In this document: positions 26,751 to 37,597 of the stretch, one piece after another | How positions within the stretch are numbered: position 1 is the stretch's first letter | Layout: each line of letters opens with the position of its first letter | Source: Agrobacterium tumefaciens | GTDB lineage: Bacteria; Pseudomonadota; Alphaproteobacteria; Rhizobiales; Rhizobiaceae | Length of the DNA: 64,000 bases | Assembly: GCF_017726655.1 (NCBI RefSeq) | Contig: NZ_CP072309.1 | Coordinates: 1,918,501-1,982,500, forward strand | Reading direction: 5' to 3' | Made by a program: the position numbers and the translations under genes | Notes under the pieces: model-generated | What the model saw: the letters and a program-made list of their open reading frames with translations, nothing else | Database searches by the model: none | What the model was told of the DNA's origin: nothing

Positions 26751-27257
26751 TTAACCCGCGCGCTTCAGCTGAAGATGCGAGACACCGGCCGCAACGTTCA
26801 CGCCTGTCCCAACTTCAGCACTGATAGGCTGCAGGGCGAAGTTCTTGGCGTTGCCTCCCACCAATGCGTTGGCGCCGACACCGACACCGACCGAGGCACC
26901 GGCTGAAGCGCCGACGTAGTCGCCGCTGAGTGCTCCTTCACCAACGCGGCTTGCCGCCGCGTTGAGAACGATCCAGCTCATATAGGTTTTGCCGGTCACC
27001 CCGATATCGAGACCGAGTTTGCCGATCTTGCCCGTGTAACGTTCGGTTTTGCCGGAGCGCTGGCGGAACTGGCAGTCCACTGCCTTGCTCGAGCCGACAA
27101 CCAGTCCGACACCGCCGGCAATCTCACACGACAAGGTACCGACACGTTCCTTCTGCGCGGTCTCTGTCGCCCGTTTGCCGCCATGCTTGGTTTCAGCGGA
27201 GGCGAGGGGAGCAACGGCGAGCGTTGCGATAGCGGTTGCGAGAACGAGTTTCTTCAT
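26751..27257 (-). CDS. DUF992 secreted protein
   Basis: A 168-residue exported protein: signal peptide cut after ASA (about residue 21), then a DUF992-type domain with the GGVGLVVGSSKAVDCQFR segment, two cysteines forming a likely disulphide (LSCEIAG and VDCQF), and a Gly/Ala/Val-rich GASAGASVGVGVGANALVGG stretch. DUF992 proteins are periplasmic or outer-membrane-associated and have no assigned function. AGGAG precedes the ATG, which overlaps the BON gene's stop. It is the last gene of a CsbD-BON-DUF992 group. Confidence 0.85.
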   Translation of the reverse strand: MKKLVLATAIATLAVAPLASAETKHGGKRATETAQKERVGTLSCEIAGGVGLVVGSSKAVDCQFRQRSGKTERYTGKIGKLGLDIGVTGKTYMSWIVLNAAASRVGEGALSGDYVGASAGASVGVGVGANALVGGNAKNFALQPISAEVGTGVNVAAGVSHLQLKRAG

Positions 27258-27577
27258 TGTCTGTCACTCCTGTTATTATTCACGAGGCGGATGCGCGGGG
27301 AAGATGCATCCACATAGGTCTGAGGTCGCTGGCGTATCGCCAGATCGGCGATGATCGGCCGAGACGCGAAACATTCTGCGATGATGACCGCACGTTCGAA
27401 GGCAGAGAGTGTTTCCACCTCACCCGAGAGCACAATGCGCCCTTCGACCGAAGTTACAGAGATCGAACTGCTTTCCTGACCCTCTGCGTAAGCTATGACA
27501 GCTTGTAAGGCGGCGCACAGGCTGATTTCCTGGGGGTGGCAGCTTGCCGCCGGATTTGCGTCACACGCAAGCATCAT
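27254..27577 (-). CDS. Small BON-domain-like protein
   Basis: A 107-residue protein whose central part (ALQAVIAYAEGQESSSISVTSVEGRIVLSGEVETLSAFERAVIIAE) has the alpha-beta-beta pattern of a BON domain, which usually attaches to phospholipid or outer membrane. There is no clear signal peptide in the chosen form. The ATG at 27577 is preceded by AGGAGG with 7-base spacing; an upstream ATG at 27601 lacks this. The frame continues far upstream, over the CsbD gene, but that extension is a shadow. Its stop overlaps the DUF992 start. Confidence 0.68.
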   Translation of the reverse strand: MMLACDANPAASCHPQEISLCAALQAVIAYAEGQESSSISVTSVEGRIVLSGEVETLSAFERAVIIAECFASRPIIADLAIRQRPQTYVDASSPRIRLVNNNRSDRQ

Positions 27578-27608
27578 GGTGAAACCTCCTGCCTTGAACA
27601 TTAAAGGT

Positions 27609-27788
27609 TCACTTGAATGCTTTCTTGACGCTGTCCTTCGTTTGGCCAATCTTTTCCTGGGCCTGGCCTGCCAGCTTTTCGGCCTTCCCTTCTGCCTCAA
27701 GTCGGTCGTTGCCGGTGATCTTGCCGGCGGCTTCCTTGATCGTGCCCTTTGCCTGACGGGCGATGCCTTCGATACGGTTATTGTCCAC
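27609..27788 (-). CDS. CsbD-family stress protein (GTG start)
   Basis: A 59-residue protein starting at GTG 27788: VDNNRIEGIARQAKGTIK, then EAAGKITGNDRLEAEGKAEK and a C-terminal helix. This is the CsbD fold, a small helical hydrophilic protein made under general stress in many bacteria; molecular role unknown. GGAAGGAATTCGTC provides the ribosome site. It lies 31 bases upstream of the BON gene on the same strand, suggesting one operon, and behind the PAS-LuxR regulator gene. Confidence 0.83.
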   Translation of the reverse strand: MDNNRIEGIARQAKGTIKEAAGKITGNDRLEAEGKAEKLAGQAQEKIGQTKDSVKKAFK

Positions 27789-27926
27789 GACGAATTCCTT
27801 CCATCTTTAGAGGGTGCCGCTGTTGGTAACGGCATGATGGAAAGATAGGATGTGGGAAATGCCCCTTGGAGAGCATTACCTACTAGTTGAACTGGTACAA
27901 ATTGACCTTTTTGAAGGTCGAAACTG

Positions 27927-29405
27927 CTATTTTTCCTTACGGCCGCTAAAACCACGTTCGCGCGCCCAGATAACGGCGGCGGTGCGGCGATTCACGCCGA
28001 TCTTGCCGTAAAGCGATGCAATATGATTCCGAATGGTGTGTTTCGAAAGATGTAGCCGGTCGCTCATTTCCTTGTCGCTGCAGCCGTCGCATATCAGCGC
28101 CAAGATCTGTTCTTCGCGTTCGGTGAGATCCTTCAGAGAAACGGACGATGACGCGCCACGCGAGCTCTGTCTCAGCCCCGCGAGCCTCTCCACGACCGTC
28201 CGGCTGAACCAGGACGTGTCAGCCATCACACTTTCGATCGCCTCGATTAGTTCGTTTTCAGACCGGCGTCGTTCGGTGACGTCCTGTATGGCCCAGATGA
28301 CGCAGAGTTGGTCATTGATCTCTGCACGTTCAGCAGAAACGATGCATTCGGCCGTGCCGCCATCGGCAAGATTCATGCGCATGGCTTCATCCCGGATCGG
28401 AATATTATCCTTGAGGCGCTTTTCAACATCGCGGCGGGCTGCGACATCGTCCCACAGTTTCAGTTCGCTGGCAGTTTTGCCAACGACTTCAGCTTCTTTT
28501 CGTCCGCACAGTGTCAAAAACGCGTCGTTGACCTCGGTGAGGACGAAATCGTCAAGCCGCGAAATTGCTGCGGGGGCTGGTGACAGGCGGAAGGATTTGA
28601 AAAAACGCTCCTCGCTCTGGCGAAGGGCATTTTGGGCTTTTCGCCGGCCGTCGAGATCGGCGAAGGTAAAAAGCATGCATGGCTCCTCCGCAACGGCGAT
28701 GGTTTCTCCGGCGACGATGACCAGCCTGTCACCACCCGGAATAGGAATAAGCGCCTCGCGTTGCCGGATGATGCGGCCCTCATGCAGGCGCTTCAACGCG
28801 TCCTCGCCGGTATCGCAGTTGGAAAAAAGCCCAAGCTCCTCGACGCTGATGCCGATGATGTCCTCGCGGGCATAACCCGTCATTTCCAGGAAGCCCTGGT
28901 TTACGCGAATGAATCGTTCGTCATCCAAACGGCATATGAGCCCAGGTGCGGGGTTGGCGTTAAAGGCGCTTTCGAACCGGGCCTCCGCTTCGAAACGGGG
29001 CGTTTCGTCACGGATGATGAGGACCAAGACATCCGGCTTGGCTCCTGCATCTTCCAGGATAAGCCCGCGCACCGTATGCACCCAGCACTCTGTATCATCA
29101 TCGCTTGGCGATATCTCGACGGTGACATCCTCAAAGGTCTCGCCAGCAAGCAGGCGTTCAAGCGGATATTGCCCATCATCGAGGAGGTGATTGTTGCGAT
29201 ACCGCAAGGTGAAGTTTCGCCGATACTCCTTCGTGTCGATGCCAAGTTCGGAAAGGGCCTCTATCCGATGCATGTCGAGCGCCGCCCTGTTGGCCCACGC
29301 AATCGAGCCATCATTTTCGAGCAATATCAGCCCGTCGCTCAAACCGGCGATCAGGTTCTGCAGGACGACCCGGTTGATCTTCGGAATGTCGATGTTGTCG
29401 TCCAT
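27927..29405 (-). CDS. Multi-PAS regulator with LuxR-type DNA-binding domain
   Basis: The 492-residue cytoplasmic protein contains three PAS-like segments (about residues 15-130, 140-265 and 270-395; e.g. LILLENDGSIAWANRAALDM and RLDDERFIRVNQGFLEMTGYAREDI) and a C-terminal LuxR helix-turn-helix (LTEREEQILALICDGCSDKE, continuing through HLSKHTIRNHI). No kinase or receiver domain is seen, so it is a one-component sensor-regulator, perhaps for redox, light or small ligands. ATG at 29405 was chosen because MDDNIDIP begins just before the first PAS. It reads toward the CsbD-BON-DUF992 genes 138 bases downstream and could regulate them. Confidence 0.85.
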   Translation of the reverse strand: MDDNIDIPKINRVVLQNLIAGLSDGLILLENDGSIAWANRAALDMHRIEALSELGIDTKEYRRNFTLRYRNNHLLDDGQYPLERLLAGETFEDVTVEISPSDDDTECWVHTVRGLILEDAGAKPDVLVLIIRDETPRFEAEARFESAFNANPAPGLICRLDDERFIRVNQGFLEMTGYAREDIIGISVEELGLFSNCDTGEDALKRLHEGRIIRQREALIPIPGGDRLVIVAGETIAVAEEPCMLFTFADLDGRRKAQNALRQSEERFFKSFRLSPAPAAISRLDDFVLTEVNDAFLTLCGRKEAEVVGKTASELKLWDDVAARRDVEKRLKDNIPIRDEAMRMNLADGGTAECIVSAERAEINDQLCVIWAIQDVTERRRSENELIEAIESVMADTSWFSRTVVERLAGLRQSSRGASSSVSLKDLTEREEQILALICDGCSDKEMSDRLHLSKHTIRNHIASLYGKIGVNRRTAAVIWARERGFSGRKEK

Positions 29406-29622
29406 GTTGCCCCGCCTTCTGATTTGCTGCGGGACTATAATGCATGCTTTCGACAAGCGTTGCAGTCCTATCATCATGTAGCGTCGCAGAGGCAGGGAGA
29501 GGGCTAAAGACACCCTCGTGCTCCCAATTCGCCCGTTTTGCGACTTTCCTGCCCACCTTTTGAGCAGCAAAAATTACGGCTTAAAAATTGGCTTGACGTT
29601 CGGCGCGATCTGTCTTCATCTT

Positions 29623-29643
29623 GAACCATTATATAATTGGTTC
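29623..29643. promoter_or_regulatory. Palindromic operator overlapping the promoter of the FadR-type regulator
   Basis: GAACCA (29623-29628), 9-base AT spacer, TGGTTC (29638-29643). The spacer contains TATAAT (29632-29637), a good -10 hexamer, so a protein bound here would block transcription. Autoregulation by the regulator immediately downstream is the simplest reading. Confidence 0.55.
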
Positions 29644-29660
29644 GCTTAAATGGTGCGCTT

Positions 29661-30422
29661 TTGACAAACGGTCCGAACGATAATTCCAACTATGCACTCG
29701 CCCGTCTCCGCGACTACATTCAGTCGAATGACTTTGCAAAGGATGGGCGACTACCGACGGAACGGGCTTTTGCCGAAAGTTTCGATGTCGGCCGCCGTGC
29801 CGTTCGGCGGGCTCTGGAAGTTCTGGAGGCTGAGGGTCTGATTTGGCGGCGTCAGGGTGCGGGGACTTTCGTCGGCGAAAAGCCCGACGATTGGTCCGCC
29901 CAGGTAACCGAACTCGTCGCGGGAACGGATTTCATGGAAATCATGGAGGTCCGTTTGCGCATTGAGCCGCAGCTTGCCCAACTCGCAGCGATGCGAGCCA
30001 AGCCCGCGGAAATTGAACGCATGCGTGCACTGGTGGAGAAAACGGGGCAAAGCACGGATGCGGATGCAAAGGAGCTGTGGGACGGTTCGCTCCATCGCCA
30101 GATTGCCCAAAGCGCCGGCAACAAGCTGTTTCTGTCGATTTTCGATGTCATCAACCGCGTCCGTCAGGACGATGCCTGGCAGTCGATACGGGAGCTTGCC
30201 CGGCGCAGCGGCGCAAATGGCAGGGCGTCTTTCGAACAGCATATGGCCATTGTCGATGCCATCGCCGACCGTGATCCCGCCAGAGCCGGTGAAGCCATGC
30301 GTCAGCATCTTCTCATGCATCAGGAAAGGCTGATCCGCGCCACGTCTCTCGGCTTTCTCGAGGAAGGTGCCGGGGAGGGCAATGCGGCCAAACTCGATAT
30401 TTCGCTGACCAAGGCCTCTTGA
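29661..30422 (+). CDS. GntR/FadR-type transcriptional regulator (TTG start)
   Basis: A ~253-residue regulator: winged helix at the N-terminus (DGRLPTERAFAESFDVGRRA, then RRALEVLEAEGLIWRRQGAGTFVG) and an FCD ligand domain (EVRLRIEPQLAQLAA, HRQIAQSAGN, HMAIVDAIADRD). No ATG or GTG fits; TTG at 29661 or 29637 must be used, and I prefer 29661 because the earlier one lies inside the operator palindrome. It heads the glutathione-importer-like operon and most likely represses it in the absence of the substrate. Confidence 0.83.
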   Translation: MTNGPNDNSNYALARLRDYIQSNDFAKDGRLPTERAFAESFDVGRRAVRRALEVLEAEGLIWRRQGAGTFVGEKPDDWSAQVTELVAGTDFMEIMEVRLRIEPQLAQLAAMRAKPAEIERMRALVEKTGQSTDADAKELWDGSLHRQIAQSAGNKLFLSIFDVINRVRQDDAWQSIRELARRSGANGRASFEQHMAIVDAIADRDPARAGEAMRQHLLMHQERLIRATSLGFLEEGAGEGNAAKLDISLTKAS

Positions 30423-30499
30423 GACCACGGATGAAAACTGTCGTCCCTTACGGGCGGCCAATGACAAAAAGTCAAAATAACCTGACCAGAGGAACGAAC

Positions 30500-32008
30500 A
30501 TGAAGAAAATCCAGACATTGACCGCGGCGCTGTTGGCAAGCGTATTTCTGGCCTCGCCGGCGCTATCGTCCGAATTGCGCATCGGCCTCAATGACGATGC
30601 CGATGTGCTCGACCCCGCGCAATCGCGCACTTTCGTCGGCCGCATCGTTTACACCGCCATGTGCGACAAGCTGGTGGATATCTCGCAGGATATGAAGATC
30701 GTGCCGCAGCTGGCCACCGAATGGGCCTGGTCCGACGGCGGCAAGGTGCTGACCATGAAAATCCGCGACGGCGTCAAGTTCCACGATGGCGAAACGCTGG
30801 ATGCCGCCGCCGTCGTCGCCACCATCGAGCGCAACATGACGCTGCCGGAATCGCGCCGCAAGAGCGAGCTGTCGTCTGTCGAGAAGGTTGAGGCGACGGG
30901 ACCGCTCGAGGTCAAATTCACGCTGAAGACGCCTGACGTGACCCTGCTGGCGCAGCTTTCCGACCGCGCCGGTATGATCGTCGCACCGAAAGCGGCCAAG
31001 GAACTGGGTGCCAATTTCGGTTCGAAGCCGGTCTGCGCCGGACCGTTCAAATTCGTCGAGCGCATCCAGCAGGATCGCATCGTGCTCGAAAAATTTGCTG
31101 ACTATTGGGACAAGGACAAAATCCTCGTCGACAGGGTCGTCTACCTGCCGATCCCAGATACCACGGTGAAGCTTGCGAACCTTCGTGCCGGCGATCTCGA
31201 TATCGCCGAGCGCATTTCGGCTTCCGATGCGGAATCCGTCAAGAATGACTCCAAGCTGACCTATGCCGATGTGATTGGTCCCGGATACATGGCCATGTAT
31301 GTCAACATCAACAATGGCGCGCGGGCGGATAATCCGCTCGGCAAGGACAAGCGCCTGCGTCAGGCTTTCTCCTACGCGATCGACCGCGAAGCCATCGGCC
31401 AGATCGTTTTTGAAGGCACCTCCAAGGCCGGCAATCAGGCTTATCCGCCCACAAGCCCATGGTTCAACCAGAACCTGCCGGTGCCGCCGCGTGACATCGA
31501 CAAGGCCAAGCAGTTGATGAAAGAGGCAGGTTACGAGACGCTGGATGTCGAGCTTCAGCACGCCAACAACACAACACAAACGCAGATGATGCAGGTCATC
31601 CAGTCCATGGTGGCGGAGGCCGGCTTCAACGTCACCCTCAAGGCCACGGAATTTGCGACGCTTCTGTCCGAGCAGACCGCCGGGAATTATCAGCTCAGCC
31701 GCTCCGACTGGTCGGGACGCATCGATCCCGATGGCAACCTGCACCAGTTCGTCACCTGCAAGGGCGGCATCAACGATGTGAAATATTGCAATCCCGAAGT
31801 GGACAAGCTGCTGAACGAGGCCCGCGCTTCGACCGACGACGCGGTCCGCAAGGAAAAATACGATGCTGCAAGCGTCATCCTCAACGATGACATGCCGATC
31901 ATCTATCTCGGCCACCAGCCCTATGCCTATGCCATCTCCAAAAAGGTCAAGGGCTGGGCGCCGTCGCCTGACGGCATGATCCGCCTTCTCGGCGTTTCCA
32001 AGGACTGA
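30500..32008 (+). CDS. ABC substrate-binding protein, DppA/GsiB-like
   Basis: A 502-residue periplasmic binding protein of the SBP_bac_5 family, with a signal peptide cut after ALS (about residue 24), an early LRIGLNDDADVLDPAQSRTF and the family signature PQLATEWAWSDGGKVLTMKIRDGVKFHDG at 69-97. AGAGGAACGAAC precedes the ATG. Its operon partners include a gamma-glutamyltransferase and a GsiA-style fused ATPase, so glutathione or other gamma-glutamyl peptides are plausible ligands; the family membership itself indicates only peptide-like substrates. Confidence 0.9.
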   Translation: MKKIQTLTAALLASVFLASPALSSELRIGLNDDADVLDPAQSRTFVGRIVYTAMCDKLVDISQDMKIVPQLATEWAWSDGGKVLTMKIRDGVKFHDGETLDAAAVVATIERNMTLPESRRKSELSSVEKVEATGPLEVKFTLKTPDVTLLAQLSDRAGMIVAPKAAKELGANFGSKPVCAGPFKFVERIQQDRIVLEKFADYWDKDKILVDRVVYLPIPDTTVKLANLRAGDLDIAERISASDAESVKNDSKLTYADVIGPGYMAMYVNINNGARADNPLGKDKRLRQAFSYAIDREAIGQIVFEGTSKAGNQAYPPTSPWFNQNLPVPPRDIDKAKQLMKEAGYETLDVELQHANNTTQTQMMQVIQSMVAEAGFNVTLKATEFATLLSEQTAGNYQLSRSDWSGRIDPDGNLHQFVTCKGGINDVKYCNPEVDKLLNEARASTDDAVRKEKYDAASVILNDDMPIIYLGHQPYAYAISKKVKGWAPSPDGMIRLLGVSKD

Positions 32009-32020
32009 CCACTTCGCAGA

Positions 32021-32044
32021 GGCCGCACGGCTTGTCGTGCGGCC
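32021..32044 (+). promoter_or_regulatory. Intercistronic hairpin after the binding-protein gene
   Basis: GGCCGCACG (32021-32029) and CGTGCGGCC (32036-32044) form a perfect 9-bp stem with loop GCTTGT. No T-run follows. It probably stabilises the binding-protein mRNA or reduces read-through into the permease genes. Confidence 0.6.
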
Positions 32045-32075
32045 GCCAAGACCGGACCAAAACGAGGGCAATGCC

Positions 32076-33023
32076 ATGCCTGTTTATATCGGCAAGCGAC
32101 TGCTGGTCGCGATCCCGACGCTTCTGATCATTTCCATCTTCGTTTTCTCGCTGCAGAAACTTCTGCCGGGCGATCCCATCCTGGCGATGGCTGGCGAGGA
32201 GCGCGATCCCGCGACAATTGAATTTCTGCGCGAGAAATACCGTCTTAATGACCCGGTTCCACTCCAGTACGTCAACTGGCTGGGCGGCGTGGTAACCGGC
32301 GATTTTGGCATTTCTCTACGCACGAACCAGCCGGTTCTGGAACTGATCGGCCAGAAGCTGCCGGTGACCATTCAGCTGGCTGTCATGGCGATGTTCTTTG
32401 CCATGGTGATCGGCATTCCCATCGGCATTCTGGCCGCCGTCAAGAAGAATACGTGGATTGATTATACGGCCAATATCGTGGCGCTTTCCGGCCTGTCCAT
32501 TCCGAATTTCTGGCTCGGTATCATGCTCATTTTGCTGGTGTCGGTGAAATTGGGCTGGCTGCCGGCATCGGGCTATGAATCGATCTTCGTCGACCCTGTC
32601 CGCTCCATCGAAACCATGATCATGCCCGCCTTCGTGCTGGGCAATGCACTGGCGGCGACGCTGATGCGCCACACGCGTTCGGCGATGGTGGCGGTGCTCA
32701 GCTCCGATTACATCCGCACCGCCCGCGCCAAGGGGCTTTCGCCGCGCGAGATCATCCTGTCGCATAGTTTCCGCAACGCGCTTCTGCCCGTTATCACGCT
32801 CGTGGCGCTCCTCTTTGGTGAGTTGCTGGCAGGCGCGGTTCTGACGGAGCAGATTTTCACCATTCCCGGTTTCGGCAAGATGACCGTGGATGCGGTCTTC
32901 ACCCGTGATTATGCCGTCGTGCAGGGCATCGTGCTCTGCACCGCCGTCGGTTTCATCCTCATGAACCTCCTGGCCGACATTGCCTATGTCCTGCTCAACC
33001 CCCGCCTCAGGGCGACAATCTAA
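32076..33023 (+). CDS. ABC transporter permease, DppB/GsiC-like
   Basis: The 315-residue inner-membrane subunit has six helices in the DppB arrangement: helix 1 within KRLLVAIPTLLIISIFVFSL, the LPGDPILAMAGEERDP periplasmic entry, LRTNQPVLELIGQKLPVTIQL, and the EAA loop DYIRTARAKGLSPREIILSHSFRN near residue 215. It forms the channel with the 33036 protein. GAGGG precedes the ATG at 32076. Confidence 0.9.
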   Translation: MPVYIGKRLLVAIPTLLIISIFVFSLQKLLPGDPILAMAGEERDPATIEFLREKYRLNDPVPLQYVNWLGGVVTGDFGISLRTNQPVLELIGQKLPVTIQLAVMAMFFAMVIGIPIGILAAVKKNTWIDYTANIVALSGLSIPNFWLGIMLILLVSVKLGWLPASGYESIFVDPVRSIETMIMPAFVLGNALAATLMRHTRSAMVAVLSSDYIRTARAKGLSPREIILSHSFRNALLPVITLVALLFGELLAGAVLTEQIFTIPGFGKMTVDAVFTRDYAVVQGIVLCTAVGFILMNLLADIAYVLLNPRLRATI

Positions 33024-33035
33024 GGCCCTGATATC

Positions 33036-33908
33036 ATGACCGTTCTGGATCAAAACCTTTCGATACCGGCGACGCGGCAGGAAAGCCGCGCCTGGAAAAA
33101 AATGAAGCGCAACAAGTCGGCGCTCGCTGGCTTGCTCATTGTGCTGTTTTTCGCCGTGGTCGCGATTGCCGCACCGATATTGCCGATTGCCGATCCGGTT
33201 GCGACCAGTTGGTCGGCCATCCGCAAGGCGCCGTCGGCGGCCCACTGGCTCGGCACGGATGATCTCGGCCGCGATATTCTCTCGCGAATGATCTATGGCG
33301 CCCGCGCTTCGCTGATGGCCGGCGTCGTCTCCGTCATGATTGCAGTGGTGATCGGCGTGCCCTTCGGTCTGATTGCCGGTTATTTCGGCGGCTGGGTGGA
33401 TATGGTCATCTCCCGGATTACCGAAGCGCTGCTGGCCATGCCATTCCTCATCATGGCGATTGCTCTTGCGGCCTTTCTCGGCCCGAGCCTCACCAATGCG
33501 ATGATCGCCATCGGCCTTTCGGCCATGCCGATCTTCGTGCGGTTGACGCGCGGGCAGGTGCTGGCCGTCAAGATGGAAGATTATGTCGAGGGTGCAAGGT
33601 CCATTGGCCTCAACCACATCGACATCATGACCCGTTACATCCTGCCGAATGTCTTTGCCCCCATCATCGTGCAGGCGACGCTGACGGTGGCGACCGCCAT
33701 CATCGCGGAGGCGAGCCTTTCCTTCCTAGGGCTTGGCCAGCAGGCGCCTGCACCTTCCTGGGGTTCCATGCTGAACACCGCCAAGAACTTCTTGAGCCAG
33801 GCGCCGTGGATGACGATGTGGCCCGGCATTGCCATCTTCCTCGTCGTCATCGGTTTCAATCTTCTGGGCGATGGTCTGCGCGATGCGCTCGATCCGCGCG
33901 AAGCATGA
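33036..33908 (+). CDS. ABC transporter permease, DppC/GsiD-like
   Basis: The 290-residue partner permease. It carries the N-terminal helix (SALAGLLIVLFFAVVAIAAPILP), the LGTDDLGRDILSRMIYGAR motif near 70-88, the EAA loop DYVEGARSIGLNHIDIMTRYILPN near 182-205, and the closing LLGDGLRDALDPREA. It starts 12 bases after the upstream permease and ends 21 bases before the gamma-glutamyltransferase gene. Confidence 0.9.
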   Translation: MTVLDQNLSIPATRQESRAWKKMKRNKSALAGLLIVLFFAVVAIAAPILPIADPVATSWSAIRKAPSAAHWLGTDDLGRDILSRMIYGARASLMAGVVSVMIAVVIGVPFGLIAGYFGGWVDMVISRITEALLAMPFLIMAIALAAFLGPSLTNAMIAIGLSAMPIFVRLTRGQVLAVKMEDYVEGARSIGLNHIDIMTRYILPNVFAPIIVQATLTVATAIIAEASLSFLGLGQQAPAPSWGSMLNTAKNFLSQAPWMTMWPGIAIFLVVIGFNLLGDGLRDALDPREA

Positions 33909-33929
33909 TTTTTTACAAGGAATATCGGA

Positions 33930-35714
33930 ATGACTGATTTCACCACACGCCCTGAAATCCTTGGCAACTTCGGCGTCGTCACCTCAACCCACTGGATCGC
34001 CTCGGCGGTCGGTATGGCAATCCTCGAGAGGGGTGGCAATGCCTTCGACGCCGCCGTCGCCACCGGTTTCGTCTTGCAAATTGTCGAGCCGCATCTGTGC
34101 GGCCCCGGCGGGGATATGCCGGCCGTGTTTTATTCGAAACAGAAGGACAAGGTCGAAGTCATCTGCGCACAGGGCCCGGCCCCGAGTGGCGCAACGATTG
34201 GGCATTACACCGCTGAGGGACTGAAGCTGATCCCCGGCGACGGGCTGCTCGCCACAGTCATCCCCGGCGCCTTCGATGGATGGATGCTGATGTTGCGCGA
34301 CTACGGCACGATGAGCGTGCGCGAGGTGCTGGAACCCACCATCTATTACGCCGAGCACGGGCATCCAACGTTGCCGCGTGTCTCTGCCACCATCAAGGGG
34401 CTGGCCCATTTCTTCGAAAAGGAATGGCCGACATCCTATGAAACGTGGCTGCCGGGTGGTGCCGCGCCGGAGCCTCATGCCAATTTTCGTAATCCGGTTC
34501 TGGCTGCAACCTATCAGCGGATCGTCACTGAAGCCGAAGCGCGCACCGGCCGCGAAAACCAGATCGAGGCGGCGCGTGATGCTTTCTACCGGGGTTTCGT
34601 GGCGGAAGCCATCGATAGTTACGTCAGCACCGCAGAGGTAATGGATGCGAGCGGCACTAGGCACAAGGGCGTGCTGACGGCGCAGGATATGGCCGGGTGG
34701 AGCGCCACCGTGGAAGCGCCGCAGACACTCGACTATCACGACTGGACAATCGCAAAGACGCCCGCCTGGGGGCAGGGGCCGGTTCTCCTGCAATCGCTGG
34801 CGCTTCTGAAAGGTTTCGACATTGCGGCCATGGACCCCTCCGGTCCCGATTTCATCCACACCATCGTCGAAGCCATGAAGCTCGCCTTTGCTGACCGCGA
34901 GGTCTATTACGGCGATCCGGAATTTGGTCAGATACCAACGGAATATCTTCTCTCCGAGGGTTATAATGCCGGGCGTCGGGCGCTGATCGGCAGTGAGGCG
35001 TCGCTGGAACTGCGGCCCGGCACCGTGCCTGGTTACGAAAAGCAGGTGGACGCCACCTTGGCGATGTTGTCCGAGATGAGCGGCAAGGGCACCGTCTACG
35101 AGCCGACCATGTCGCATCTGACCGAAAAGCGCGGTGACACCGTGCATATCGATGTCATTGACCGCTGGGGTAACATGGTCTCCACCACGCCCTCGGGCGG
35201 CTGGCTGCAATCCTCGCCCATCGTGCCGGGCCTTGGTTTCGCGCTCAACTCCCGCGCCCAGATGTTCTGGCTGAAGGAAGGCCTGCCGACCTCGCTCGCA
35301 CCTGGCAAACGGCCGCGCACGACGCTGACACCCTCGCTTGCGTTGCATCAGGGCCGTCCCGCCATGGTCTTTGGCACGCCCGGTGGCGACCAGCAGGACC
35401 AGTGGCAATTGCCCTTCTTCCTGCGTTATGCCCACCACGGCAAGAACCTGCAGGCGTCCATAGACATGCCGCTGTTCCACACTTCCCATTTTCCGGGCTC
35501 GTTTTATCCGCGCACCAGTTCGCCGGGTGAAATCATGGTGGAAGGCACGGTGGGTGAGGCAACGCTCGCCGAGCTTCGTAGTCGCGGCCACCGCGTTACG
35601 GTTGCCGATGCCTGGTCGGTCGGCCGGCTCACCGCGGCGCGCCGCGATGCAGACGGCCTGCTGCGCGCCGCCGCAACACCGCGGTTGATGCAGGCCTATG
35701 CGGTGGGGCGGTGA
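33930..35714 (+). CDS. Gamma-glutamyltransferase family protein without signal peptide
   Basis: A 594-residue member of the gamma-glutamyltransferase (Ntn hydrolase) family. The GGNAFDAAVATGFVLQIVEPHLCGPGGDMPAVFY block at 35-68 and the self-cleavage site GDTVHIDVIDRWGNMVS, with likely nucleophile T404, are visible. The second threonine of the usual TTH is valine here, and the later serine pair reads RPRTTLTPS. Unlike E. coli Ggt there is no signal peptide, so it should act in the cytoplasm on imported gamma-glutamyl compounds such as glutathione. AAGGA precedes the ATG. It lies between permeases and ATPase of the same operon. A related acylase specificity is possible. Confidence 0.86.
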   Translation: MTDFTTRPEILGNFGVVTSTHWIASAVGMAILERGGNAFDAAVATGFVLQIVEPHLCGPGGDMPAVFYSKQKDKVEVICAQGPAPSGATIGHYTAEGLKLIPGDGLLATVIPGAFDGWMLMLRDYGTMSVREVLEPTIYYAEHGHPTLPRVSATIKGLAHFFEKEWPTSYETWLPGGAAPEPHANFRNPVLAATYQRIVTEAEARTGRENQIEAARDAFYRGFVAEAIDSYVSTAEVMDASGTRHKGVLTAQDMAGWSATVEAPQTLDYHDWTIAKTPAWGQGPVLLQSLALLKGFDIAAMDPSGPDFIHTIVEAMKLAFADREVYYGDPEFGQIPTEYLLSEGYNAGRRALIGSEASLELRPGTVPGYEKQVDATLAMLSEMSGKGTVYEPTMSHLTEKRGDTVHIDVIDRWGNMVSTTPSGGWLQSSPIVPGLGFALNSRAQMFWLKEGLPTSLAPGKRPRTTLTPSLALHQGRPAMVFGTPGGDQQDQWQLPFFLRYAHHGKNLQASIDMPLFHTSHFPGSFYPRTSSPGEIMVEGTVGEATLAELRSRGHRVTVADAWSVGRLTAARRDADGLLRAAATPRLMQAYAVGR

Positions 35715-35718
35715 GACC

Positions 35719-37527
<1,809 letters not shown>

Positions 37528-37568
37528 GACGACAAGAGGCACTTGTGAGCTGACACACGAGCCTCCAA

Positions 37569-37592
37569 ACAAAACCCCGCCGAAGCGGGGTT
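37569..37592 (-). terminator. Terminator for the minus-strand CsbD gene
   Basis: AACCCCGC (37573-37580), CGAA loop, GCGGGGTT (37585-37592). On the minus strand it continues into TTTTGTTTGG. It sits between convergent genes and may also affect the plus-strand operon. Confidence 0.8.
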
Positions 37593-37597
37593 AGGTG

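Noticed and set aside
27578..27955. N-terminal extension of the BON frame over the CsbD gene
   Set aside because: The CsbD product lies in another frame with family motifs and its own ribosome site; the extension is basic and unstructured, and a strong ribosome site starts BON at 27577.
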